Positions 23,649 to 35,335 of a stretch of 64,000 nt of DNA are shown one piece after another (positions within the stretch are counted from its first letter, which is position 1; each line of letters begins with the position of its first letter). Origin of the DNA: Diploscapter coronatus (Eukaryota > Nematoda > Chromadorea > Rhabditida > Rhabditidae); assembly GCA_964036155.1 (NCBI GenBank), contig OZ038423.1, positions 14,213,249 through 14,277,248 on the forward strand. The letters are read 5' to 3'. The translations under genes were made by a program, and so were the position numbers. Below the pieces are notes generated by a model. The model had not been told where the DNA came from. It searched no databases and saw nothing but the letters and a program-made list of their open reading frames with translations.

Positions 23649-25555
23649 GATGAATTATAGGGAAATTCAGCGTGAGGTCCAAGATAAGCAGAGGTGAACC
23701 AGATGTCAGCATGACTGGCATTTAAATACTCCAGCTGCCTACCTGTTTCAGATGTCAACTTGTCAACATCATCAGCAAATTTGAAGCGTATAGCCTACGG
23801 GAGAAAGCCAGTCACAATGCAAAGTGAGAAAAAATCGCTCTCCGCCCCCGTCTTCCTCGTGTAGAATTGGAAAACTTTCCCCAGAAATTTCACTCATCCC
23901 TCCTAATGAAGCAACGCAATTCTAACCGTATCGTCTGGGGAGATACCTGAAAATATTGGAGATATGCAGAGATGCGACCGCGAAAGGAAAATAACACCAA
24001 AGATCCCGCAGTGATTGTGAGACATCTGTTCGCGGCCTTCAGTTGATTAATTCATGATGGTTTTTTCTGACGACGCGCCCCATTCATCACTTTAACCAGA
24101 GAATATGATCAGGTATCGTTTTATAGTAGAAAAAGTTTTATCTGCGAGAAAATTGAACAATGCAGAAACTAGAGTAAAAATGACATCATTTCTGTCAAAA
24201 GTTTGATTTTTTAAAAATAAAATGCTTGAAATTAGATTCAAATATTCGTTGAAAATATTGTGCTCTTTTTGTTACGATCCTGATAAGGTAATTCAGGTTT
24301 AGATTTTGAGGTCCTCAAATGGTGGTGATGAGAACAACGGCATTGAGCAACTACGGTCACGCTTTTTATTGTCAGATAGAATATTGAACGGCTTGATGGG
24401 GAGAATTGCGATATCTGAAAGATATGCAATAGAAAAATGCTTGATCGATTTGAAATTTCCAATTTTAGGGCATCGATTGAGTTGGATCTAGAAAAAAATT
24501 GTCCTAGTCGATAGCACACTTTCTTTGTGAAATTTAACTTGGTCGTGGAAATTCAATCGGCTACGATGGATTTCAAGCATTTTTTCCAAAAAAAATCGGC
24601 TTACAAAGTGTTGTCTATGAACTTTGATTGATAAGTGTGGCGTTCCATGCTCAAAGCCTCTGCACTTCTTCCGAAATCTCTGGAAACTATCGTGCTTTAG
24701 TTATCATAATGCAGTCTATAAAATTAGTTCGAATTAAACAAGACTGGAGTAATAATAGAGTCTCATTTTGATCTTAGACAGTTTTTGGCAGAAAGCTTAC
24801 TTGTTTCTTAGCCAGAAAAGCTGAAAATTGTCTCATAATTCTTCTGTGAAACGTTTGCATCAGTTATTGTTAAGACAATTTTTAACATCTGAATAAATCG
24901 AATTCAAAACCTCATTTATTCTAATTCTCGATGGTCTGGATCTTTTATCTTGATACTTTGCCATAATCACATCACATTTCGTGCTTGCTCATGGTAATAA
25001 AATTCCGGGAAAGGATGGATATTGTAGGATCGAGGACAGATAAAAAAATCCAAATCAGAGTAAGATCAATTCAATTTACTTTCGGAAGATAAATGATTTT
25101 TTACGCTTTTTGTTTCATTCTTTCTAAAAACACTATGATCTTTAATTGATATTCAGTTACCCTGCCAGTGTGCGAGTAAATTTAATTTATTCTGCCCGAA
25201 AATTTCCCTTTAACGTACTAATTTGTTCAAAAATAAATTATAGATGCTAGCGAATTTGAAGGTTTGAATTACTTGTTTCTAGCCGCTTCATCTCCACGTC
25301 TTTTTGATAACTTTCAAAAAACATTTCTCAAAGAAGGTTATATTTTACAGGTTTTAATTTGCGAAGATAAAAACTCTGAAGCTAATGGTATGAAAATGCA
25401 CATTTATTGAATGTAACTTTATCACTTAAACAAATAAATGAATATTTTATTACATATTATTAATTAATTGTTGATTATGACCTGATAACAACTAAGTAAC
25501 TACATCTAACAATAAATTAAAATATAACCATTGTCTATAGTGAAAAGAAGAGTAG
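23649..25555. other. Intergenic, no gene seen
   Basis: About 1.9 kb of AT-rich sequence containing the promoter side of the 23648 start codon (GATAAG at 23683-23688). No exon chain was recognised. Confidence 0.5.
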
Positions 25556-28500
25556 TTAATCAACAGAAAGGCAGGTAAGCATAGTGACAGGATCAGTCAC
25601 AACATTTTCATTCTGAATATCAAAATATTTTAATATAATTTTGTTTCATCCAATTAAATCATAAAATGAATTTAAGAAAATAGTTAATTTCGTTACCCCT
25701 GTGTACTGCCATCGATTATTAGCATTGCATACGAGCAGAACCGTAGTCTAAATTATAAGGTCTGATATTTTTTAGAATATTTAATGATTTTCCGATACAA
25801 TTTTCATATTAAACAAGTAGAATCATAATTAACCATTCAACAAAATAATATACTAACCGTTTGGTCCACACCGCTATTTGCATTGCCAACGGTTAGATCA
25901 GGACTGTTTACCTGAAATTGTGCTAAATATTGACCAAAGATATGTAAAATTGAACATATTTAGTAAATATTTGGCTTGAAAGATTTAAGGAATTGGCAAA
26001 GATTCGATACAAAGTTTATAAAAGTGATAATTTTTGTAAAATCGTAAGAATTGTTTTCAAATGCAAGAACGAACATGCTGTTCGATTCGTTTTATCAAGG
26101 CAGAAATTCGAATATTTAGGCAAGACGGCAATCTATTGCATGTTATTATATTTTCAAACACATGTAAAATGAAGAACTCTCACGTCAATTGTAAATCGTG
26201 TTATCGATTTCAAAAACAAAAATAATAGGCCGTAGCATTCTAGTTTCATACTTTTCATACTTCCGAACAACTCAATTTTCTTACTTCAATATTTGCAGAA
26301 GTACCGCTGCAACTGTAGAGAAGCGTAGAGCACCCGTTTCCATCCACGCCTGGTGTAGGATCGACGGGGTCAAATGGGTGAGCACCCGTGTCTGCATCAG
26401 TATCGCCGATTGTCACTTGGTCAGCCGTACACGTGCCACAAGCTGAAAACTGACTATTTATTCATTTACATGCTTTAAACTTGTTTAATTTTCCATCAAG
26501 GCCGAGAGACATTTCGATTTCAACTTCGACATTTTGTAGGAGATTCGTACAGCCATTCTTCAAAATATTGCCTAATCTTGGCAACCTGGGTTTGACGTAA
26601 AGAATAAACTAAAATGGAAAATGTATGAATTTTTGGATTCGACTAAATCACAAAATAACGAAATGCAGTGATAAACGAATAAGATTTTGTGCTAAATATT
26701 GGCATTTCTTCACGCCACAATTATATCAAATTCGAGGAAAAACTGCGCAATTTCTAAATTGTCCATTTTCAAATAAGCTATCTGACAGCTTTGCGTCACA
26801 AGCGAAACCTTTCAGTCATCTAATTTTTTGATGATTACACTTGTACCTCGATTTATCTTTATCAATAATTTCGCTGAATAGAAAGCTTTATCTATGCCTT
26901 TCACTTATCAATCACAGCCACTTACGCGCTTTTTCACGTAGATGAGGATGAAAGAAAAACAAATCAGGAAATTTCTGCCAGCTAGACGAAAAAATCTCTA
27001 TAAAGGAAGAAGTCTAAAAAACTCATAGCGATCGCGACTGGTCGCCCACCATAAAGATTCGTATGCCTTAATGATTGGATGTCATGCAGGTGCAGGAAGA
27101 ATAAAAATTCTGGGAGAAAATTCCTAGTAGATCAAGAACTATTCATCTAAGCAATAAAAGAATTCATGGAAGGTGAAAAACTCTTTGAGGTGTGGTGTAT
27201 TTTTTCTTAGCACCTCAGAGGGCATGAATGTCTGAATTCTAGCTTCATCTTCACCTTGATCTCTAGTAGAGTTGTGTAGGTTTCTTTGTTTCTTGACATG
27301 TTTGGTCATTCCTTTTTCTAAATATTTACGCTGCCATTTTCTTTCATGCCTGGTTCAGCCCTAACTACAAAGCATACCTTGACTTGCCTTAAGCCAGACC
27401 TTCATTGCGATTCTCAACTGCGCCAAAATATTTCCATTAAACTTTTTTCGTGAATCCCTTTGTATATGCTTAGCTTTCCATATAAAAATATGCGTTTCAA
27501 ATTTCATTAATTAAAATTCACGGTTTGATTATCACCAGCCTAAATCGATAGTCAATTTTTACCAACGTCAGATTCAACAAGGTTCTTCTTAATGAGTCGA
27601 ATTTTGTATCCATGATAAATTGTCATTTTTCAAAAGCCCCCTTTCATAGGTTGTGAACTCTATGCCGAACAGAATCTCAGAGAATGGATATGAAATGAGC
27701 AAAATTAAACTAGGAATTTATAAAAAAAAAATGTCGGTAAAGAAAAAGCTCCAATTCCATAAAAAACGCGAATTTTAAAAACAAACTTGAGCCTTCCTCA
27801 CCATTTTCATGAGCAAGAAGCTCGGAAGTTTGTAACAAGAATGATGTTTTAAACCTAACAAATGTTACTAGACTAGATCCAGCCGAGGTAGAACTGAATA
27901 ATCGATTATAACACAGAAGTGGTTAAGCAACGATGTGAGAATGACTGGACTCGACTATGACGCAGTCAATTTCACTCATGAAAGACTAATTCTGTCTGGA
28001 GTGACTAGAAATTTCGTCAGAATGAGTCATTTTCTTCATTCTTTTGATGATTTCTGCGAAAAGTGGCACTTTTTGATAATGATACCCCATTGCTACCCTT
28101 TCGAAGAGGTCCGACTTTTCAAACAAGCCCTTCAAACTATTGTACGCAAATTGGGCAAAGAGAGACTATCAAAATTTTCAATCCCAGGTCGAGTTTAGAG
28201 AAACGATCAGCAATAGGTGTGTTAAGACGCCAGACTCTCAGACTTAGGTCCTTACATGGAATTAAGAATTGGATTCTTGCACAAGCGTGATGAGAAACCC
28301 CATACCGAGGAATCGGCTTGTTCTGACGAAGGAACCAAGCCCTGTCTATTCTATACTGTGACTAACTGACTAATCTGCTGCAATTGTTGCTGACAATTCT
28401 TTTATAAATGTGCAGATCTTTAAAATGAAGGCAGGACAGAATATTTGGAAGAGCTCTAGGAATTTAGAAAGTCGCTGTTTGAAGGTTTTCATAATGTAAG

Positions 28501-28791
28501 TTGGAGGTTTATTTCATATCTTTCAGAAAGAAGCCTGCATTTCAAAAATAAAAGACAACTCAATCTTCATTCACCTTTGAGGATAGCTAAAAGCCACATA
28601 TAAGATGATACAATGAAAGTCATAAGTGATGATGGGGTACATGAATAATGCATGCTAGCATAACCTAATTACCAGATTTGCCGAAACATCGAGGATTTAC
28701 CTGGGTTTGGTCCTCCTGGTACAGTTCGTATACAGGGCGATACCATTGTAATTGTGACTGCCAAGATATGCGCGGCCAGCAAAGACTTCAT
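25556..28791 (-). CDS. Secreted C6-domain protein, copy 6, with long first intron and no mucin linker
   Basis: Exons on the minus strand: 28701-28791, 26285-26442, 25858-25911, 25697-25747, 25556-25612; 136 aa. Exon 1 codes a signal peptide (MKSLLAAHILAVTITMVS) plus PCIRTVPGGPNPG and ends in phase 1, matching the phase-1 start of the C6 exon. The domain has ACGTC, NGCS, YSCSG, LVCN and LTCL, all six cysteines, split by three phase-0 introns. The two parts are 2.26 kb apart, and I found no Thr-rich exon between them, unlike every sister gene. The link rests on phase, family motif and order. TGATAA/CTTATC motifs (28926-28940) and an AATAAATA box about 80 bp upstream of the start suggest a core promoter. 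The exon at 31302-31389 could be an alternative first exon of this gene. Confidence 0.72.
26443..28700 (-). other. Long first intron of the sixth C6 gene
   Basis: No Thr-rich exon was found despite a search for GTGGT/ACCAC runs on either strand. The plus-strand frames at 27935-28198 and 28063-28290 overlap each other and have no recognisable family. A missed linker exon cannot be fully excluded. Confidence 0.45.
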
Positions 28792-28868
28792 GGTTTTGAC
28801 GCAATCTATGACGAGAGGACGAAAGGGTGAAGCGGCTTTGAAGGAACTTGAAGCCGGTCGCGCCCTCG

Positions 28869-29024
28869 AATAAATACCCCCCGATTTTCGTCGTGCGCCA
28901 ACGGTCGGTCGACCCGCCATCTAATTGATAATCTCTTATCGTAAATCCCTCGGGCGGCTAAAGGTGGCGACCGAGTGACACGTAAGCCTGAGAGGAAAGG
29001 ACGGCTGCGGGGGAAAGCGATAAG
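28869..29024 (-). promoter_or_regulatory. Promoter region of the sixth C6 gene, duplicated upstream of the orphan exon
   Basis: An AATAAATA box (28869-28876), paired GATA-type motifs (TGATAA at 28926, CTTATC at 28935) and GATAAGCC at 29019. The part from about 28970 to 29080 aligns with 31536-31650, keeping GACACGTAAG, the GATAAGCC box and AACCTGCAGCCT/AACCTGAAGCCT. Confidence 0.5.
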
Positions 29025-30205
29025 CCGTCAATGCGTACGAAGCGTAAACCTGCAGCCTGATGATCTTTATGATGCTTTTTAATTGAACCTGAATCGGCAA
29101 AGTCGCACAGAGTAAACCACCTTTTTCATATCATATGATGTGTTACTTCACATAAAAGTAACAAAGAATGCAAAGCTGTAGGTTGATTTGGACGATCGAC
29201 TTCATGTCAGATTGTTCATATCAGAGACGTTGATAAGAAAGCTGCCAGAAAAAAGGGAAATCGTCAGCAAACGTCACTCGCCATCACTTTCTCCTATTCC
29301 CCGTGATTTCCTGATTTCGGCAATCCTGCTTGGGCATAAGCGTTGAAAGATAGTTGAAGAGATCGATGGTTGGCTTTTTTTTATCAATTATTGGATTAGA
29401 TAATCAAAGACTAATTCCTTTGCTTTCCCAACATGCAAAAACTAGCAAATATGCGGGCACGGAAATCTGCATTGATTAGTGATGTTCTAACAGAGAGTGT
29501 AAAAAGGAATGAGGATTAGTTCTGCATCAAGGCTACCCAAACAGATGAAACCTAGCATCTGACCACGTGTGGGTGAATAAAGATAAAGGTTGCCTAAGCC
29601 AGTGTAGATGCCATCAGTTGTTATCTTCTGACGGAAAGATTTGTACACACGTGAAGCACAAGGTTAAAAATTGCCACAAATTACGAAGAGTAGCTATCTC
29701 AAGCTAAAAGGCTATATTATCTTTAGCATCAAGGAAATTTTCACAGCTGTTGAAAAAAAACCATCACTTCATTCATTTTTTCACCCGCAATCTTGCAATG
29801 AATCTAACAAAGACGAATGAAGAAACGATTATAAAAGAAATCATTTAACAGTGGATAGAATGGCAAACAATCCATTGATATCCCCCTCTATCAGGCAATT
29901 CATTGAAAAGGAAAAGGAAGTTATTTGCCATTGCCGTGGGGCGCTACAATAACAAAACCTGATGCTTAGAAGACAATTTAAAAAGCGATATAAAGATGAG
30001 TAATCAAATAATTTTGAAAGGAATTTATTATCGCAAATTTAACTAATAAATGATAAAATAGCGCTATTGACCGGTGACAGTTGAAAGGATTATTATTGTC
30101 TAGGACAAACGAGCGAAAGTCTCTCCCGCTCCTGAATTTAATACACACCCAGCATAATAGGTCATAGGCCATAATGGCGCCATATGGGGCTATAGACGTC
30201 CATGT

Positions 30206-30260
30206 GCCATCTATGGGCCATCTATGGGTCGTTTATGGGTCGTCTATGGGTCATGTCAGG
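30206..30260. repeat. 11-bp tandem repeat, five units
   Basis: Units GCCATCTATGG (twice), GTCGTTTATGG, GTCGTCTATGG and GTCATGTCAGG run head to tail in noncoding sequence between the sixth C6 gene and the orphan exon. Less regular copies precede it from about 30165. Confidence 0.75.
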
Positions 30261-31301
30261 AAGTCGTAGCGAGCCACGGATCACTAGCCAAAAACCGTAT
30301 ACAGGCTGTCTAAAGCTTACCTCCCTATTTTACTTTTTGAGTAGCTCTTTTCTTTTTCATCCAAATTGAGTGCGGCTTTTTGCATGGTACTCTCCTTGTC
30401 TTATGGTTTTGTTTGGCATAACTTTTAAGTCGAAACTAATTATCCGTACCCATAAAACTACCTGTTTTTGAAAAGCTAATTCTCGATAATCTAGAAAAGT
30501 TTTTTTCAAAAATTCAGTTTTCTTATTTCTGAACCAAATTGAATGATTATTTTTTTATTTTGTAGATCTTGTCGAGGAGAATATGGTAAAAATAAAAATA
30601 AGATTTTAGAAACTAATTTTGGCGGAAAAAATTACCCGAAGTTACCCTATATACCCGTACTGTCTTTACAAGTATAATGTGAGTTAACGTCGGAGTTTTT
30701 CATAGAATTTTGTAGAGCTCTTCAAGTTGATCAACTTTTGTTCCAGAACTTATTCTAGAATGTGCACACACAGAGAGATATGAATTTTTGAAAATACTAT
30801 ATAAAAGGGCATTATGCTGAAATTGGCCATCGGACTTCAAAAAATTCTTAGTTTATTGCCTAATAATCTATGGATTAAATGCTGTTCAATAAAAAAAGAA
30901 TGATCGAATTTGGTCTAGAATTATGGGAGTTATGAATTTTTAAAAGCAAATTAAGCAAAAATGAGCCATGACAACTCTTCGAAGAAGTGGCATTTCTCCG
31001 CTAGCGGGCAGTCTATAGGAGAACGGTCAAATGTTTCAGAAACTAGAAGACCTGGGCTACTTTCTTGTATAAATAACTCACGGAATCTGACACTTTTAAA
31101 AATAAAGAAAAGCGAAGAATCAACTCGAAATTTGAGGGTCAACTTCTTGGGTACCACCCCATACTCGATTCTTACGAAGAACGTGTCATATGTTTATCTG
31201 ATTTTTACTCTCAGAAATAGTACTCAAACTGACTTATGGAGTTATTGCACTGATGATTTGTCTCTTGTTACCAGACTTGCCAAAATATCAAAAAAATTTA
31301 C

Positions 31302-31389
31302 CTGTTGTTTCTCCTGGAACGGTTCGTACACAGGGCGATACGATTGTGATTGAAAGTGCCAGAAGCTGGGCGACGAGTAAAGATCTCAT
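31302..31389 (-). CDS. Orphan first exon of the C6 family (alternative first exon or relic)
   Basis: An 88-bp open exon codes a signal peptide and motif (MRSLLVAQLLALSITIVS, then PCVRTVPGETT) and ends in phase 1 at a good gtaaat donor. It is a clear duplicate of exon 1 of the 25556-28791 gene: the first 34 bases of intron and the upstream promoter are also similar. A TATATATA box lies at 31456-31463 and GATAAG at 31603-31608. No linker or C6 exon of its own was found before the next family exon at 28701-28791. Either it is spliced over 28701-28791 to the C6 exons at 26442 and below, with matching phase, or it is a truncated duplicate. The start codon, frame and donor are intact, which favours use. 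Confidence 0.55.
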
Positions 31390-31455
31390 GATCTGTCGTG
31401 AAGAGCGAGGGAAGGGAATCACTCGAATAAGCACATGAAGCCTATCAAATCGTCT

Positions 31456-31463
31456 TATATATA
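31456..31463 (-). promoter_or_regulatory. TATA-like box upstream of the orphan C6 exon
   Basis: TATATATA about 67-75 bp upstream of the 31389 start codon, with a GATAAG motif further up at 31603-31608. Confidence 0.4.
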
Positions 31464-31649
31464 CTGGTGCTGTAGGCCAAAGACATTCGATTAGCCATTT
31501 TGGTGTTCAAGTCCATTAGATCTCTCGAACATAAGGCTAATCATTGACACGTAAGGTTGACAAATGGACACGTCAGGGAAAGAACAGAGATTAGGGGAAA
31601 AAGATAAGCCATCAGTTCTGCAAGCACGAAAAACCTGAAGCCTCATGAT

Positions 31650-32996
31650 CTCATGATTCCCATCGAACGCATCCTAATCAAGCTGTAGAAGAGGATAGAA
31701 AGGGGCCAACATCATCGTGCTAGATGTTTCGAAGTATTAGAAGGGTAGTAATAATGGCTTTCTAATAATATATAATTTGCTGAACGAACATTTTTTTATC
31801 GATTTTTGTTTTGAAATGCGCATAATTGCGATCCTAAAGGTTTTGATTAAAAAAGCGGCACAAAAAATTGTAAATAAAATCTCTCCGCTCGTAACTATTC
31901 TGACCACAAACTATTGATAATATCGATGATCAAATCCATAATAGAACGTTCATAACAGAAAGTAATATTCAAATATTTTGATAAAAAAAAAAAGTTCAGT
32001 GCCTGCCAAGTAAGAGATCGGAGAACGTCATTTCGATCACTTTCTCCTTATTCTTTTTTATCATTTGATTTTAGCACATCTTTTCTTTTTGGATATTAAA
32101 TAAAGTACAATTATAGAGATTGTTTCTTTGTCGATTTTAATTCGATAGATCAAAGAATTAGTTTTTTAAAAATTATTTTTCCATTGACAAAAATCGCAAA
32201 TTTACGACCAGAAAGTTACAACACCGAAAAAATGTTGGACCTGGCCTAATCGAATGAGAAAAAATGGTTAGTCCTAATCTTATCAAAAACTTGACTATTA
32301 GTAAAAATGGGGGTTAATCACATTGGTTGAATAAAAACGAAGCCTTACTGACCTGTCGAAAGTAATGTTTAACCTTTTAGTGAAGCGAATTCCATCCAAA
32401 ACGAATCACGATAGTGAAAGTACCATAAATTGTGGGAAGTAAAGGTCTTGCCCTGAAGAAGAAGAAAGGTCATTACATATGGATGATATCGCTACAATGG
32501 CAAATGCAAAGATAACATTGATAATGGAATGAAAAAGATGAAAAAGCTGTAGAATCGTAGATATATTGAAGTCATAGTTTCAATGATCTTGGAAGATTTT
32601 TTAAAACAAAAACCATCGATGATCGTATCTCAATAAAATTCTCAGCGTTTTTTTTTTATTTACGAGTGCATAAAATAGGAAACAATTCTTCTTTAATTTT
32701 TTTCAAAAATTTCTCTAAAAAGATGGCTTTTCCAATGACGGCTCCATCCCTTTATCCTATCCAAATCGCTAGCCCTTTTATCCGTTTTAAATCACCGCGA
32801 AAAATCGATCAGAGTTCAGCTTTCCGTCGATTTCCCTTTTCTTTCACCCTTTCTATTATGCTGCAACAACTGTGCGCGTATTGCAGATTTCTTTCACGCG
32901 CACTCATTTGTAGGCGTGGCCTTTATTTCAAACGCTTGTCTCGTTTATTTCGAATTTTCGATTTTTCGCTAAATTTTGTGCAATTTCGGTGATTTC
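31650..32996. other. Intergenic boundary between the C6 cluster and conserved genes
   Basis: The left part still resembles the region upstream of the sixth C6 gene (for example ATCACTTTCTCCT near 32036 and 29285). The right part is T-rich and leads into the SmE 5' region. The 108-codon frame at 32666-32992 looks like translated promoter and not like a protein. Confidence 0.45.
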
Positions 32997-32998
32997 AG
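32992..32998 (+). other. Probable acceptor in the SmE 5' UTR (trans-splice or UTR intron)
   Basis: ATTTCAG 43 bp upstream of the SmE start codon, with no upstream coding exon. In nematodes this arrangement commonly marks spliced-leader addition. Confidence 0.4.
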
Positions 32999-33041
32999 TG
33001 TGTCCGATCGACCGTTCGAGTGCCGCACAGCGAAATCGAAA

Positions 33042-33903
33042 ATGGCGTCCGCGAGAAAGCTCCAGAAGGTCATGGTGCAGCCCGTCAACCTCATCTTCAG
33101 GTCGGCGAGAAAATTACTCAAATTTTGGAGAATATTTTCATTTTTTCTGGATTTTCAAACGAAGATTGTTATTTTGAAGTTATAATTGGGAAAATATTTT
33201 TTAAAAAAACAGGGAAGATTGGGAATGTACACGAAATTTTGAGGGAAATTGATATTTTCCAAAATATTGATGATTTTTGAAGTTTGGCTGATTTTAGATC
33301 GGGTATTTTTGCTTTTTTGGGATTTCAAGAGGAAAATAAGCACTTCGAAATAATAATTTAAGGAACATTTCCAGAAAAAATAGAAAAATTCCAACAAATT
33401 TCCTAGGGGATAGGATTTTCGAAAAAGTCGCTAGTTTTTTCAATATTGCTGATTTCAGGCACCTCCAAAACCGCTCGCGCGTCCAGATCTGGCTCTACGA
33501 GGACACCACGCATAGAATCGAGGGATACATCGTCGGTTAGTCGAAAAAAAACTTTGCAAGAGAGAAATAATCAAATTTTAACCATTTTCGGAAAATTCTC
33601 TACTAAATCTCGAAAACTGCAGTCAAGCACCTTGAACATTTGAACCTGGACATTTATTATTCGAAACTCATTCAATTCTTCATGAGAACTAACCAAAACG
33701 ACCATTTTTGTGGAGACTAAAATTGAATTTCTTGAAAGAATCCATAATTTCTATGTTTTGCAGGCTTCGACGAGTTCATGAACGTGGTAATTGACGAGGC
33801 GGTGGAGGTGAACATGAAGACTCGGAACCGCAACAAGGTCGGCAGGATCATGCTCAAGGGCGACAACATCACCCTCATTCAGCAGGTCACCGGGGAGGTC
33901 TGA
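33042..33903 (+). CDS. SNRPE: Small nuclear ribonucleoprotein E (SmE)
   Basis: Exons 33042-33100, 33459-33535, 33764-33903; 91 aa, close to the 92 aa of the human protein. It is a core Sm protein of the heptameric ring on U1, U2, U4 and U5 snRNAs, acting in pre-mRNA splicing in the nucleus. The N-terminus reads [20 protein letters not shown]. The Sm1 motif (about 24-60) includes VQIWLYED and [19 protein letters not shown], and the Sm2 motif (about 72-86) reads [16 protein letters not shown], both typical of SmE. Codon choice is GC-rich compared with the C6 cluster, as expected for a highly expressed conserved gene. An acceptor-like ATTTCAG lies 43 bp upstream of the ATG. The next gene on the same strand starts 1.4 kb downstream. 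Confidence 0.96.
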
Positions 33904-35328
33904 ATGAAGGGAATACTCGAATACGGTAGGAGGAGAAAATAATCGGGAACAAAATGGAGTTTTGAACGACTCGCGAAAAGTTTATCCCACAATTAATTAT
34001 GATTGTTCGCTTTACGTCTATAAAACATTAGGTTGATGGGAAATGATGAACTTTGAACGAGCCCGAGCTTTTCTTTGAACCCAAAATATGTATTTCGTTT
34101 TGTTCACATTAGGTTTCTCGAAAAAAATTGGTTACTTTCCAATACACTTGTTAGGTCTATATCTAGTTTCAACGTCAACTCCTATAAAAACAAGAAATCA
34201 CATTTCTGACCGACCCCAAAATACTGTCGATAAACGATAACTCGAGATAAAGTAAAAGGGATGCGATTCTTGCTCTCTCCTCCCTTTGTGAGCCACGTAT
34301 CTCCCTCGATTTGATGACTTTTTTGTTTTCTTTTCTTCTCCTCAATTTTATACTAATTATCGATAGTTAATCGATTAAATTTTAACAATATCGATCGCAA
34401 CAATTGGAAAATGTTCATGGCGAAAATTGCTCGAATTTCGATGAAAGAACGAAGAAAATAAGCCAAATGAGTAATTGTCGTCTGTGTGCGCATTTTGAGG
34501 CTTAACGAGGGAAGAGAAATGCTTCTTTTACTCCAGGTGATCGTTTATCGACAATATCAGGATTTGAAACTGAAACGAATATAGCACGTGTTCAGTTTTT
34601 TGCAGAACAAAGATTTTGAAGATAGCAATTTTCAGAATGATCCACCCAGCTCGACCGGAGCTCATCAACATTTTCCAGTTTTCCTGAAATTTCAAATTCC
34701 CACTTCCACATTTAATTCGGTTTTGCAGATTTTACAGAAAATTTTCACTTTTTTTGAAGACATCAAAGTTTTTGTAAACGCTGCAAGTTCTAAAAAAAAA
34801 ACTCACTTTGCCCGATATCCGTAGTGAAAACGACAACGTTCGTTGGGATCTCCTACATGTTTCTTTTTAATTCGAGTTATTTTATTGGTACGGTATTTTT
34901 CTGTATTTTTTTAGGAAGTTCAATTATTTCTATTTCTGCCACTAAATAGAATGAACTTTCTAAAAGCCGTATTTTTCCTCCCGCTATTTATTCTAATTAC
35001 CAAAATTCGTTGTTACTTTCGAATCGTTAATTTTTCTCTTTTCGTCAATAAAATTTCGTTTTGTAGGTTTTCTATATTTGACCACGCTGTGTTTGAGTCA
35101 CAGTTAAATATCTTCGAGGTTGCATTTTGATTATTTTTAATACTTGATCATTATTTTAACGTTATCGTGATCAGGTCAATTCAATTCTTTGCCTACTCGT
35201 GCCAAAATTTTTATCAAATACTTCAGTGGTATTTTTGAACTATCATTAAAAAAACTCGCAATGAAGATGGTACGGTAAAAGTATCGAAAATAGATAAACC
35301 ATTTTGCCTGATTCACAAATCCCTCTAT
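33904..35328. other. Intergenic between SmE and the GPI transamidase gene
   Basis: About 1.4 kb, T-rich, with the 3' UTR of SmE at the start. No exon was seen; the frame at 34588-34824 is low-complexity. Confidence 0.55.
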
Positions 35329-35335
35329 TTTTCAG
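35329..35335 (+). other. Acceptor directly before the GPI transamidase ATG
   Basis: TTTTCAG abuts the start codon at 35336 with no upstream coding exon in the next 1.4 kb. This is the usual layout for spliced-leader trans-splicing in nematodes. Confidence 0.5.

Noticed and set aside
30961..31353. 130-codon plus-strand frame overlapping the orphan C6 exon
   Set aside because: It runs antisense through the orphan exon, whose minus-strand signal peptide and family motif are clear. The plus-strand product has no recognisable features.
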